This document shows positions 8,373 to 16,485 of a stretch of 40,001 nt of DNA, piece by piece. Location: positions 1 to 40,001 of the forward strand of contig NZ_AZEY01000080.1 of the NCBI RefSeq assembly GCF_001434255.1, in the 5' to 3' direction. Numbering within the stretch: the stretch's first letter is position 1; each line of letters opens with the position of its first letter. The DNA comes from Lentilactobacillus diolivorans DSM 14421 (GTDB taxonomy: Bacteria; Bacillota; Bacilli; Lactobacillales; Lactobacillaceae). Below the pieces are notes generated by a model. That model was given only the letters and a program-made list of their open reading frames with translations, searched no databases and was not told where the DNA came from. A program made the translations under genes and the position numbers.

Positions 8373-8648
8373 AATTGCATAACATTAAATGTTGATGAGA
8401 AGAGTAACCAATTTTTGATTTTTAGAGAGTGCAGAGACAGCTGGGAAGGCATAATTAAAAGATTGGTGAAGATGAACTCGAATAATAGGCGGGTGCAAGC
8501 TACGCCTACGACTAGCAACCGTTACCTTGCCAAAGCGCTGAATTTAATAACCGATTCGCGTTTCTTAAGGTAGTCATTGCGATTACGAAAATAGGTGGCA
8601 CCACGTTAACAACGTCCTTGTAATTAATTACAGGGGCGTTTTTATTTT
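8373..8648 (+). promoter_or_regulatory. T-box riboswitch leader (specifier tentatively GAT, Asp)
   Basis: The leader shows the order expected of a tRNA-sensing T-box: an AGTA-type specifier-loop 5' side (AGAGTAACC, near 8401), AGAGAG, a distal loop, then the 3' side GGTGAAGATGAAC (near 8464). The conserved T-box follows as AGGTGGCACCACG (8593-8605), with the competing terminator at 8611. If CCAAT (8408-8412) pairs with ATTGG (8462-8466), the exposed triplet is GAT (Asp) followed by GA, as in classic T-boxes. ATG (Met), one base on, is the alternative. Uncharged tRNA would allow read-through into the Ldh2-family gene. Confidence 0.88.
8611..8648 (+). terminator. T-box terminator hairpin
   Basis: The arms 8611-8625 and 8626-8640 pair along their length with a few G-U pairs (AACGTCCTTGTAATT with AATTACAGGGGCGTT), and a T tract follows. 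This is the terminator that competes with the antiterminator. Confidence 0.9.
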
Positions 8649-8712
8649 GAAATCATTAGCTTTTTTGGTGTTTAGAGCCATCAACATTAAATCAATAGAA
8701 AAGGGGATTATT

Positions 8713-9795
8713 ATGCGAATTGAATCATCATCCGAAAAGTCATTTCTCGAACAAGTATTTACCAAAACCGGTTTTTCTTCAGCAGATAGTGAATTACTGG
8801 CCGACACTTTAACTGACGCGGATTTACGTGGGATTTCGTCTCATGGTATTCAGCGATTGGCTTGGTATTTGAACATGGTCAAAGAAGGAACCATTGTGCC
8901 ACAGAATAAGGTCAAGGTCTTAAAGGAAACGCCAACCAGCTTATTTGTGGATGCTAATCAAAATATGGGACAAATTGCCTCGGCGTTTGCGATGAGAAAG
9001 CTCATTGAAAAAACAAAAAAGAGTGTAGTTTCAATTGCGGTTATTCGTAATTCCAATCATTTTGGGACAGCGGGGTATTATTCCCGGATGGCTGCTAAAG
9101 CAGGGCTAATTGGGGTCTCAAATACCAATACCCGACCATTGGTGGTTCCAACCAATGCAACTGAAGCTTTCTTGGGATCCAATGCGTTCGCATTTACCTT
9201 TCCGGCAGAACCCCATCCCTTTGTCTTTGATGGGGCAACCTCAGTGGTTTCAAGTGGTAAGATTCAGGTTTTGGATAAGAATAAAAAAGACATCCCTGGT
9301 GAATGGGCAGTTGATAAAGATCGAAAAATTGTTAAAAACGCAAAAGCTGCGGAAGATATTTTGTCAACGGCTGCCTTTACGCCACGTCAAAAGGGTGGCG
9401 GTGTATTAACCCTTGGTGGTCTCTTTGAAAATAATTCCAACTACAAGGGAATGGGCAATTCGTTGGTTGTTGAACTGTTGACCGGCATTTTGGCTCAAGG
9501 ATCAATTTCAGCCGATACTAGTGTTGGCAAACATGACTTTAGTCAATTCTTCCTGACAATTGACCCATCCTTCTTCGGCGATTTAGATGTCTTAAGGAAG
9601 AATGCCACCGACATGTTTAATCGAATTCGCCATTTGGATCATACCCCAGGGACTGAAATCAAAATTCCGGGTGACCGTGAATATAAAAACTATGCGGAAA
9701 ATACGAAAAATGGGGTCACCATTGATGATCAAACTGCCAAAGATTTGGCTCGAGTTGGTGGGGAGCTTGGTGTTGAAGTGCCAAAGGAATTGTAA
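8713..9795 (+). CDS. Ldh2-family malate/L-lactate (2-hydroxyacid) dehydrogenase
   Basis: A 360-residue member of the NAD(P)-dependent Ldh_2 (malate/sulfolactate/ureidoglycolate dehydrogenase) fold, distinct from classical LDH. Family marks are RGISSHGIQRL near the N-terminus, NSNHFGTAGYYS in the middle, and YKGMGNSLVVELLTG in the C-terminal half. The start at ATG 8713 has AAAGGGG seven bases upstream; the earlier in-frame ATG at 8647 falls on the T-box terminator tail and is rejected. Control by a T-box ties it to amino-acid supply. With an Asp specifier it could interconvert malate and oxaloacetate for aspartate synthesis, but substrate cannot be fixed from sequence. An acetyltransferase follows 35 bases downstream and may be co-transcribed. 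Confidence 0.85.
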   Translation: MRIESSSEKSFLEQVFTKTGFSSADSELLADTLTDADLRGISSHGIQRLAWYLNMVKEGTIVPQNKVKVLKETPTSLFVDANQNMGQIASAFAMRKLIEKTKKSVVSIAVIRNSNHFGTAGYYSRMAAKAGLIGVSNTNTRPLVVPTNATEAFLGSNAFAFTFPAEPHPFVFDGATSVVSSGKIQVLDKNKKDIPGEWAVDKDRKIVKNAKAAEDILSTAAFTPRQKGGGVLTLGGLFENNSNYKGMGNSLVVELLTGILAQGSISADTSVGKHDFSQFFLTIDPSFFGDLDVLRKNATDMFNRIRHLDHTPGTEIKIPGDREYKNYAENTKNGVTIDDQTAKDLARVGGELGVEVPKEL

Positions 9796-9830
9796 AGAAA
9801 TAGTATTGGGAAATTAATCGGGGGCAATTG

Positions 9831-10250
9831 ATGAACAATCAAATTACTTTTAACTGGCATGACAAAATTGATATTCCACAATTAAAATCCCTTTATCAAT
9901 CGGTTGGTTGGACCAATTATTTAGTAGACTTTAGGACAACTGTCGCTGCTTATCGGTCATCTAGTTATTTATCGGTAAAGGTAGCTGGTGAACTGGTCGG
10001 AATGATCAGAATCATTACTGATCAGCAGACAATTATCTATATTCAAGACTTGCTGGTTAGACCAGAATTTCAAAGAAGAAAGATCGGAACGCGCTTGGTC
10101 AATCTGGTTTTGAAACGATATCGAGAAGTTGGGCAGGTTGTGTTGATGACCGACCAAACTGAAAAGACAGCTCGTTTCTACCAATCACTAGGCTTTATTG
10201 ATGCTGATTCATCCGGATATGGTCACGCATTTGTTATTGATAGAAGATAA
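9831..10250 (+). CDS. GNAT-family N-acetyltransferase
   Basis: A protein of 139 to 140 residues with a GNAT core: a VKVAGELVGMIRII strand pair, IYIQDLLVRPEFQRRKIGTRLV giving the acetyl-CoA loop (QRRKIG, a Q/RxxGxG/A-type motif), and RFYQSLGF near the C-terminus. It transfers an acetyl group from acetyl-CoA to an unknown amine. I chose ATG 9831 over the adjacent TTG 9828 because of spacing to GGGGG (9820-9824). It lies directly after the Ldh2 gene and ends at a strong terminator, so it is probably in the same T-box-controlled transcript. Confidence 0.85.
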   Translation: MNNQITFNWHDKIDIPQLKSLYQSVGWTNYLVDFRTTVAAYRSSSYLSVKVAGELVGMIRIITDQQTIIYIQDLLVRPEFQRRKIGTRLVNLVLKRYREVGQVVLMTDQTEKTARFYQSLGFIDADSSGYGHAFVIDRR

Positions 10251-10252
10251 AT

Positions 10253-10298
10253 AAAAAGCTGTGAACGCCAAGTTAAGATTGGCATTTGCAGCTTTTTA
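10253..10298 (+). terminator. Terminator after acetyltransferase gene
   Basis: AAAAAGCTG and CAGCTTTTT arms, extended inward by AACGCCAA pairing with TTGGCATT, around a 7-base loop. The A tract before and T tract after also allow use from the - strand gene at 10348. Confidence 0.9.
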
Positions 10299-10347
10299 TG
10301 ATAGGAATTTTAGCGCCTATACGTAACGTTATTAATTGGGTAGAACT

Positions 10348-11265
10348 TTACTGGTTCACAATAATGACTCGGCCATCATGTTTCTCTTCCAGCAGTTGAT
10401 GGCCCTTAACAAAGCCATCCCGGGAGAATGGTAATGTGTAGCCGATGTTAACTGTTAATTTGCCATCCTTCATCAAATCAATGACTGCCTGTAAAGCTTC
10501 GCGATCAGTCATGTCATTAGTGGGATGGACATGGACAAACTTTAATGGCTTGTCTGTTGACGGCGAATCATGAGCAACGCTGGCAATTGTGCCGTTGGGT
10601 TTAACCATTTTAATGTCATCATCCGTGCCAGCTCCGTTCATGGCACTATTGATGACAACGTCTCCCTGGTCAGCTAAAACAGTTGCCGGATCACTTTGAT
10701 CATATGCAACAAAGCGACTGGCTCCAATTGATGTCACAAAGTCTTCATTATGACTTGATGCGACACCGATGACGTTAGCCCCTAAGTCCGTTGCAATCTG
10801 AACGGCAAGTGAACCCACGCCGCCAGAAGCACCTTTGACAATAACGGTTTGTCCCGGCTGAACGTTAGCAAAATATTTAACAGTTTTGTAGGCCGTAAGT
10901 CCGGGGGTGATAATCCCGGCGGCTCTGGTTGGCGTAATCCCATCCGGAACTTCAACGGTCGCGTCTGATTCTGCCAATACGAATTCAGCGTATCCATGTT
11001 CCGTGTGGGTTAACACAAGATCACCTTCAACAAAATCGTCAATATTCTTGCCGACTTTAGTGACCTCCCCGACAACATCCCGGCCTGGAATGGTTGGGGA
11101 TGTCACTGCGCCAAAGCCACCTGCTCTTTCAGAACGTTCACGATTATTTAAGCCGACTGCAATCGTTCTTACCAATAATTGATTTGCGGATGGCGATGGT
11201 TCCGGCACGTCATATTCTTGAAAAACGTCAGGACTACCATGATGATCGTAACCAAATGCTTTCAT
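10348..11265 (-). CDS. NADP-dependent quinone oxidoreductase-like (zinc-free MDR) protein
   Basis: A 305-residue medium-chain reductase of the quinone oxidoreductase type. It has the GroES-like N-terminal domain (GLNNRERSERAG, TIPGRDVVGEV) and the Rossmann motif KGASGGVGSLAVQIA, but lacks zinc-binding cysteines. Such enzymes reduce quinones or enones with NADPH in the cytoplasm. The ATG at 11265 sits nine bases from GGGGAGG; the in-frame TTG nine bases earlier would touch the ribosome site and is rejected. It stands alone, sharing a terminator region with the convergent acetyltransferase. Physiological substrate unknown. Confidence 0.85.
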   Translation of the reverse strand: MKAFGYDHHGSPDVFQEYDVPEPSPSANQLLVRTIAVGLNNRERSERAGGFGAVTSPTIPGRDVVGEVTKVGKNIDDFVEGDLVLTHTEHGYAEFVLAESDATVEVPDGITPTRAAGIITPGLTAYKTVKYFANVQPGQTVIVKGASGGVGSLAVQIATDLGANVIGVASSHNEDFVTSIGASRFVAYDQSDPATVLADQGDVVINSAMNGAGTDDDIKMVKPNGTIASVAHDSPSTDKPLKFVHVHPTNDMTDREALQAVIDLMKDGKLTVNIGYTLPFSRDGFVKGHQLLEEKHDGRVIIVNQ

Positions 11266-11367
11266 ATTCTTCAACCTCCCCTAAGTAATTCGAATTCGTC
11301 TTACTGGCGCCATTGTAAGCGGAAACACTGAAGAGAGCAAGCAAAGCGATTGTTAATTGTCCTGCGG

Positions 11368-12933
11368 CTATTTATTTAAGTCTTGGCTTGAAAAATGATT
11401 TTGCATTAAAGCGGCGGCACCAATTGCACCAACGACAACGATGATCCCAGAAGTAACGGCTACGGCTGCCATCCCGTTATCATACGCATGAATCACAATC
11501 CGCTGGAGGTCCTGTGCAAACGGTGCCTTAGCCATTCTTGTTGAAAAGGCGATTGTGTGACCAGAGAATGGCCCGGCGTTTACTAGTGCCTCTTTGATCC
11601 CGTCAAGTGCATGGGCGGGCAGTGATGAAATAGTATGCAGATGCCCGTTTAGATAAGTTTCATATTGAGCATCCTGAATCAATCCAAGCCCAACAACCCC
11701 GACGGTCGTTCCAAATTGACGAAAGACGTTTAGCAAACCAGAGACCATTCCCATTTCATTTGGCAGGGCGCCTTCCATCCCGGCAGTGTTTAATAGTGGG
11801 TTGACCATCCCATTGGCAATCCCCATGAGGACCATACCGGGCCATAGTTCGACAAAGCTGACCGTTGGGCTGATTGACTTGGCCATCAAGAAGAAGCCGC
11901 CGCCACCAACTAAGAGACTGATGACGATCATCCATTTTTTCGAATACCGAGCGCTGAGAATTCCGGCTACCGGTCCTAGAACCAGCGACCAGCCACTGAT
12001 TGTTAATTGTCGGACTCCAGTTTGAACAGCTGAGTAGCCAATATAATTTTGCATCAGGGCGGTTAGAAACGCGTTGTAGGCATAGATCCCGGCTCCCAAG
12101 GCAAATGCAACGGTAATCGTTCCCAGAAAGTGGGGGCGTTTGAACATTTGAATATCCATCATGGGATCCTCAACCCGCATTTCGACGAGGACGAAAATAA
12201 TCATGATGATCACGCCACCAATCAGAAGGCCACTGACTTCCGGCTTGAACCAATTCCAGTGGGGATGACTTTCTTTTACGATTAAGCCATAGATAATTGC
12301 AAATAAACCAATTGCGGAAAGCATCATGCCGATCAAGTCAATTTTGTGATTTTTACCATAACTGGGCGTTTCCTGAACGTAAATGACCGTTAAAATTGTC
12401 GCAATAATGCCAAAGGGGACATTGACATAGAAAATCGCCGGCCAGCCAAAATGTTCAACCAGGTAACCGCCGATTAGCGGGCCGGAAGCTGAAGATACCC
12501 CAATAATTGAACCAAGGATACCAAGTGCTAAGCCGCGTTGTTTGCCGCTAAAGTTAGAAGCAACCAGTGCCATCGAGAGGGACATCATACCGGAACCACC
12601 AATCGCTTGGACACCACGGCCAATATCTAAAACAAAGAGGCTGGGGGCCATCCCGTTAATTGCCGAAGCAATCACAAATAGAATCAGTGACCCAAGGAAA
12701 ATCTTCTTCCGGCCATACATATCACCTAATTTTGACATAATCATCAAGGTGACCGCATAGACCAGTGTGTAGGCGTTTAGCACCCATTGTAAATTAGTGA
12801 AAGTGGTATTAAAGCCCCGCGCCATGGTTGGCAAGGCCACGTTGACAACCGTGACGTCCAAGAGGCCCATGAAGACCCCTAATCCCATGGCAAGCAGGGC
12901 AATCCACTGCTTGGTAGTTGTTTGTTTATTCAT
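11368..12933 (-). CDS. DHA2-family (14-TM) multidrug efflux transporter
   Basis: A 521-residue major-facilitator exporter of the EmrB/QacA (DHA2) family with about 14 predicted membrane segments. Family motifs are GLLDVTVVNVALPTM in helix 1, KLGDMYGRKKIF in the first cytoplasmic loop (motif A), and GPLIGGYLVEHFGW around helix 5 (motif C). It should export drugs or toxic organic compounds using the proton gradient. The ATG at 12933 has AAGGAG eight bases upstream and overlaps the end of the padR-like gene by eight bases. The two are therefore one operon under the PadR operator. Confidence 0.92.
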   Translation of the reverse strand: MNKQTTTKQWIALLAMGLGVFMGLLDVTVVNVALPTMARGFNTTFTNLQWVLNAYTLVYAVTLMIMSKLGDMYGRKKIFLGSLILFVIASAINGMAPSLFVLDIGRGVQAIGGSGMMSLSMALVASNFSGKQRGLALGILGSIIGVSSASGPLIGGYLVEHFGWPAIFYVNVPFGIIATILTVIYVQETPSYGKNHKIDLIGMMLSAIGLFAIIYGLIVKESHPHWNWFKPEVSGLLIGGVIIMIIFVLVEMRVEDPMMDIQMFKRPHFLGTITVAFALGAGIYAYNAFLTALMQNYIGYSAVQTGVRQLTISGWSLVLGPVAGILSARYSKKWMIVISLLVGGGGFFLMAKSISPTVSFVELWPGMVLMGIANGMVNPLLNTAGMEGALPNEMGMVSGLLNVFRQFGTTVGVVGLGLIQDAQYETYLNGHLHTISSLPAHALDGIKEALVNAGPFSGHTIAFSTRMAKAPFAQDLQRIVIHAYDNGMAAVAVTSGIIVVVGAIGAAALMQNHFSSQDLNK

Positions 12934-13486
12934 CTAAATTCTCCTTATCATTTTTCATTTTTTGACGGCAATTATCAATCCAATTGGTTTTAGCGTGGCA
13001 AATGGAAATGCTTAAGTCTAATGAGCGAATGGCCCAGACGAGATAAGGTTGATTTGAGTCAGGATCAGCTAATTTTTCGGATAAATGTTGCTTAACCTTG
13101 GTATAGACGTTAAAATCCGTTGCCACTGCATTTTCATAATCGGTAAGAATCTGCTGTTGCGTCTGGGGATCGACACCGGCCATTCCTCTGAATTTAAACC
13201 GCCAAATTGATTCTCGTTTGGCGTCATTCGGGACTTCGGCAGCCATTAATTGTTGAAATCGATTAATCCCGGTCTGGGTAATGTGAGCCAGTTTTTCATT
13301 TCGCGGATTTTGGGTATTTTCGATGAATTCGATATATCCCTTTTTGGATAACTTTTGCAATAATGGGTACATGACCCCGTTTGAAATTTCACGACGAGGA
13401 ACCAAACTGCTTTCAAAGATGATTCGCAGCTTATAGCCGGAAACATCCCGTGACATGAGTAATCCAAGAATTAATAGTTCGTACAA
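12926..13486 (-). CDS. PadR-family transcriptional regulator
   Basis: A 186-residue repressor. The N-terminal PadR winged helix is clear (LLILGLLMSRDVSGYKL, then SNGVMYPLLQKLSKKGYI), and a C-terminal Vir_AS-type helical dimerisation domain follows. PadR proteins usually repress their own operon and release it when a phenolic acid or drug binds. The start is TTG 13486, six bases from AGGAGG. It is the first gene of an operon with the DHA2 exporter (eight-base overlap). The promoter carries a long inverted repeat that fits auto-repression. The ligand is unknown, probably an exporter substrate. Confidence 0.93.
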   Translation of the reverse strand: MYELLILGLLMSRDVSGYKLRIIFESSLVPRREISNGVMYPLLQKLSKKGYIEFIENTQNPRNEKLAHITQTGINRFQQLMAAEVPNDAKRESIWRFKFRGMAGVDPQTQQQILTDYENAVATDFNVYTKVKQHLSEKLADPDSNQPYLVWAIRSLDLSISICHAKTNWIDNCRQKMKNDKENLDE

Positions 13487-13498
13487 TCTAAGCCTCCT

Positions 13499-13548
13499 AT
13501 ATGTCGTAACGACTTATCTATAATAGGTCGTTACGACATATTATGCAA
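13499..13548 (-). promoter_or_regulatory. PadR operator and promoter of the efflux operon
   Basis: Fifteen-base perfect inverted arms ATATGTCGTAACGAC (13499-13513) and 13527-13541, with a 13-base gap. On the - strand a promoter overlaps it: TTGCAT (13543-13548), 17-base spacer, TATTAT (13520-13525). One operator arm fills the spacer and the other lies at the start point, so a bound PadR dimer would block polymerase. Confidence 0.9.
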
Positions 13549-13594
13549 GACCTTTTTGAATTCAAGTAGCAAGAGTAAGCGGTTCAATGAACAA

Positions 13595-13638
13595 CAAAAA
13601 AGGAATCCAGATAAGTTCAAAAATCTTATCTGAATCCC
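13595..13638 (-). terminator. Terminator of the 135-residue membrane protein gene
   Basis: The arms around GGAATCCAGATAAG and CTTATCTGAATCCC pair with one bulge. Read on the - strand, the stem is followed by CTTTTTTGTTGTT. Confidence 0.8.
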
Positions 13639-13647
13639 GTTACGATA

Positions 13648-14055
13648 TTATTTTTTCATGCAGTTGAATTCAAACCATCTGGCTATCCAATATGTACAAA
13701 AATAAATTGTGATAAAGAAACCAGCAATGCATACAAGGTAACTAATCGTCCACAAGACTTGTAAATAACCGGGAAGCTTTACCGATTGAAACGAAAAGAA
13801 GATAAATGTAGATAGAACGTCAACAATTATTGCTACTCGTTGTCCAAACTTTGAATTAGATTGTTGTCGTCGATTTTTAATAAATAGGTAACTCATAAAA
13901 TGTATCGAAATGATTTGTGACATGATTGTTGCTATCAGAAATATGAGCCTGCCCCTTAGTGGGTAGTTTAAAAAGAATGAGAAAAGAGATGCAATTAAAA
14001 TACCCAGGATATCTAAAGCAAGTAACCAATGATATCGATTTATTGTCGATTCCAT
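13648..14055 (-). CDS. Small four-TM membrane protein, unknown function
   Basis: 135 residues with four predicted membrane segments (about residues 12-30, 36-58, 72-92 and 103-128) separated by short basic loops (KNRRQQSNSK). No family recognised. The ATG at 14055 has AAGGGG upstream with a rather long spacing of about 13 bases. It appears monocistronic, with its own terminator at 13595-13638. Coding appearance and terminator support a real gene; function cannot be stated. Confidence 0.7.
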   Translation of the reverse strand: MESTINRYHWLLALDILGILIASLFSFFLNYPLRGRLIFLIATIMSQIISIHFMSYLFIKNRRQQSNSKFGQRVAIIVDVLSTFIFFSFQSVKLPGYLQVLWTISYLVCIAGFFITIYFCTYWIARWFEFNCMKK

Positions 14056-14222
14056 TTTTAAATTAGGCCCCTTTCAAAAAGGTGGAATTCGTTCAGCACT
14101 AAAATGTTAACAAACAGAAGTTTCCTAAGCAAATCGTCAATTTTATGTAGCAATAAGATCAACCAATACTGGTTATTTGCAAACTAGTCACGTCGTTTCT
14201 GTAGCTGGTATTAGAAAGAGTC

Positions 14223-14257
14223 AAAAAGCGTCTCGAGTTTTTCTCGAAACGCTTTTT
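14223..14257. terminator. Terminator of sugar porter gene
   Basis: AAAAAGCGTCTCGAG pairs with CTCGAAACGCTTTTT (one G-U/mismatch zone) around TTTTT. It works in both directions, and lies directly after the - strand sugar porter. Confidence 0.9.
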
Positions 14258-14283
14258 GGATAGATAAGATGTTATTTTATGAA

Positions 14284-15681
14284 TTATTTAGTAGCCGATT
14301 GCTTAGCTTCCTGTTTAACAGCGGCGTTATGACGCATATCCATTTCAATTTGTTCAAGTGTTTTACCACGGGTTTCAGGAACGACGTAGATCACAAAGAA
14401 GATTGAAATAAATGCGAAGAAGGTAAAGACGGCAAATGGGCCACCAACGTTGTTACCAAACATTGTCAGCAAGGCCAAGAAGAATTGCGAAACGATAAAG
14501 TTACCAATCCAGTTGGCAGCTGATCCGATTGAATTACCAACACCACGGACGTTCAATGGGAAGATTTCACCGATCATTAACCAGCAAATTGGACCCCATG
14601 AAACGGCAAATCCAAAAATGTAAATTCCAATTAAAATCATGGTTGGAACAGCAGCGGCAGAAACACTAATCGTAAAGTTCAATACGGAAAGGATCCCAAT
14701 TGAGATAGTCATCACGATTGAACCGAATAATAGAATCGTTCGTCGGTTGAACTTATCCATAATGTTGTAGGCCAAAACCGTGCAAAGAAAGTTGACAACA
14801 CCGATCCCGACGGAAATCCAAATGGCGTCACCTTCAGCGAAACCAAAGCCTTTGATAAAGACTTGTGGTAAGAAGTAGATCACCGAGTTAATTCCGACTA
14901 ATTGTTGTAGTAGCATTAAGCCAATTGCGACAACAACCGCTGGCCGGGCAATGGTAAAGAGTTCTTTAAGCCCACCCTTTGGTTCTTTAGCAATCTTAAC
15001 GATTCCTTCCAACTCTTTGTCAGGATCTTCATTTGTCTTAGCACGTAAACCATGTAAGACATTTCGGGCTTCGTCAACTTTGCCCTTCTCAACTAGGTAA
15101 CGCGGTGACTCTGGTAAAATAATGGATCCAATAAATAAAACGAGTGCAGGAATCAAAGCGGATCCAAGCATCCAACGCCAGTCACGAATGCCGAGTAAAT
15201 TATGGTGTAAGAAACTTAAGTTTGAAACGTAAGCTAACAAAATACCAGCTGTGATCATCAATTGAAACATCGTTCCAAGAGAACCACGGTGTGGCGCGTC
15301 GGCGAGCTCAGCCAGGTAAGCCGGTGTCAAAGCTGAGGCAGACCCGACGGCAAATCCCAAGATAATTCTGGCAATAATCATTGAAATGAATCCCATGGCG
15401 ACCATTGACAAACCTGATCCAACCAAGAAAAGAATGGAAGCCAAAATCAATAATCGTTTTCGACCGAATTTATCTGATAATGATCCGATTGATAAGGCAC
15501 CAATTGAGGACCCAATTAGAACGGATGATGTGATGAATCCAGTCTGTTCAATGTTTAGGCTAAAGTTCGATTCAATTAATGGTGAAGCACCTGAAATAAT
15601 TCCAGTATCAAATCCGAACAGTAAGCCACCTAACGCACCGAAGATAAAAATGAAGAACGTGTTTAACTGACGAACTTTCAT
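14284..15681 (-). CDS. Sugar porter family MFS transporter (XylE/AraE/GalP type)
   Basis: A 465-residue, 12-TM proton-coupled sugar transporter. Signature motifs are GGLLFGFDTGIISGA in helix 1, DKFGRKRLL in the 2-3 loop, PESPRYL before the central loop, the QQLVGINSVIYF sugar-binding helix 7, and PETRGKTLEQIE at the C-terminus. It imports a hexose or pentose such as glucose, galactose, xylose or arabinose. The ATG at 15681 has AAGGAGG eight bases upstream. It is a single-gene unit with a strong terminator. A perfect cre palindrome over its -35 shows CcpA catabolite repression, which favours a non-preferred sugar. Confidence 0.93.
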   Translation of the reverse strand: MKVRQLNTFFIFIFGALGGLLFGFDTGIISGASPLIESNFSLNIEQTGFITSSVLIGSSIGALSIGSLSDKFGRKRLLILASILFLVGSGLSMVAMGFISMIIARIILGFAVGSASALTPAYLAELADAPHRGSLGTMFQLMITAGILLAYVSNLSFLHHNLLGIRDWRWMLGSALIPALVLFIGSIILPESPRYLVEKGKVDEARNVLHGLRAKTNEDPDKELEGIVKIAKEPKGGLKELFTIARPAVVVAIGLMLLQQLVGINSVIYFLPQVFIKGFGFAEGDAIWISVGIGVVNFLCTVLAYNIMDKFNRRTILLFGSIVMTISIGILSVLNFTISVSAAAVPTMILIGIYIFGFAVSWGPICWLMIGEIFPLNVRGVGNSIGSAANWIGNFIVSQFFLALLTMFGNNVGGPFAVFTFFAFISIFFVIYVVPETRGKTLEQIEMDMRHNAAVKQEAKQSATK

Positions 15682-15745
15682 AGTTTAATCCTCCTTAATA
15701 AATTTAAAATAATGGCAATTAAATAAAACCCTTTTACGAGTTTAA

Positions 15746-15782
15746 ATTGTAAGCCTTTTCATAGTAAATGCAAGCGCTTGCA
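15746..15782 (-). promoter_or_regulatory. Promoter of sugar porter with perfect cre site on the -35
   Basis: TGCAAGCGCTTGCA (15769-15782) is a perfect 14-base palindrome matching every fixed position of the cre consensus. On the - strand the -35 TTGCAT (15768-15773) overlaps it; a 16-base spacer and TACAAT (15746-15751) follow. CcpA binding would exclude polymerase. Confidence 0.9.
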
Positions 15783-16059
15783 ATAATGACTTATTTTCAA
15801 AAGTAGCAGGAATTACCACCATGCCAGTTAATGGTGAGCGCTGAAAATAATTTTACACTTTTCGTTAAATTATCTTCTTTTCGCATAGTAACTCTAACTA
15901 CAACCTAATTTTAGTGATTTTTAAGCTGTGGATGCAAGAAATTGCATTTTTTTGTCATGTGGATGAGGTGATTTTTCATATATTCGATGTAAGGGATAAT
16001 CAGGCTTTTGATGATCGGTTGATTAAAAATATTGAAAGATTTGGCAGCCGAGCGGAAAT
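15783..16059. other. Gene-poor spacer with protein-like frame running into repeat E
   Basis: No gene with a ribosome site is seen here. A + strand frame is open from about 15870. It holds ATG 15932 and reads DEVIFHIFDVRDNQAFDDR before ending at TAA 16088-16090 inside the first half-hairpin. The composition looks protein-like, but there is no Shine-Dalgarno, so this may be a decayed gene end or chance. Confidence 0.3.
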
Positions 16060-16131
16060 GTGGTCTAGAAAACAACTCCCGGCCATATAAGTCGTCCAGC
16101 CAAATATTCAAGCCCGGAATATCTGGCTGGA
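16060..16131 (+). repeat. Partial (5'-arm) copy preceding hairpin repeat E
   Basis: It contains the 5' outer arm, the invariant CCCGGCCATATAAG box and a short inner hairpin (CCAGCCAAATATTC with GGAATATCTGGCTGG), then stops. The flank GGCAGCCGAGCGGAAA occurs before both this half and the full copy, so the unit is a tandem partial duplication. Confidence 0.8.
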
Positions 16132-16151
16132 ATTGGCAGCCGAGCGGAAAC

Positions 16152-16261
16152 GTGGTCCCAAAGGCAGCTCCCGGCCATATAAGCCACTCAGCCAAATATT
16201 CAAACCCGGAATATCTGGCTGAGTGGCTTATATTCTGGGAGCTAATCGCCTTTTGGACCAC
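16152..16261 (+). repeat. Long nested hairpin repeat, copy E
   Basis: The outer stem GTGGTCCCAAAGGC pairs with GCCTTTTGGACCAC (one bulge position). The inner stem ATATAAGCCACTCAGCC pairs with GGCTGAGTGGCTTATAT and continues to ATATTC/GAATAT. The invariant GGCC opposite TCT and the 3' TAATCG are kept. The outer and inner stems differ from copies A-D at both sides together, which is covariation. It ends four bases before the stop codon of the small - strand frame at 16265. Confidence 0.9.
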
Positions 16262-16264
16262 TCT

Positions 16265-16411
16265 TTATTTATTCATTCTCCGATAAATCACATATAGAAC
16301 GATTGCCACGACGATGCCAATTCCGATCATTGGTTCTTCTCTAAAAATAAAATGAAGAAAGCGAACGGAATGTAATCCGTGAATTCCAACAAAAAAATTA
16401 AAGTTATCCAT
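16265..16411 (-). CDS. Possible 48-residue single-TM small protein
   Basis: ATG at 16411, TAA at 16265-16267. The N-terminal half is mixed and ends FREEPM. It is followed by a clear membrane segment IGIGIVVAIVLYVIYRR and a positive C-terminal tail MNK, as in many small bacterial membrane proteins. The ribosome site is weak (AAGAAAG region about nine bases upstream). It is divergent from the cardiolipin synthase gene, and its stop abuts hairpin repeat E, as the purine permease stop abuts copy B. Function unknown. Confidence 0.5.
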   Translation of the reverse strand: MDNFNFFVGIHGLHSVRFLHFIFREEPMIGIGIVVAIVLYVIYRRMNK

Positions 16412-16485
16412 AAATTTCGACTTCTTTCTTGTATACTGATTATGTATTCTTATTTTAGACCATCCGTGGCCGTCAGGAGGAAATT

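Noticed and set aside
8647-8712. Longer N-terminus for the Ldh2 gene from ATG 8647
   Set aside because: That ATG-containing stretch is the T tail of the T-box terminator, and the extra residues are unlike the family; ATG 8713 has a strong ribosome site.
15911-16261. Long - strand open frame across the E locus (116 residues)
   Set aside because: It lies over the hairpin repeat, and its product repeats the palindrome in translation. The + strand frame at 16032 mirrors it. Symmetry of the repeat explains both.
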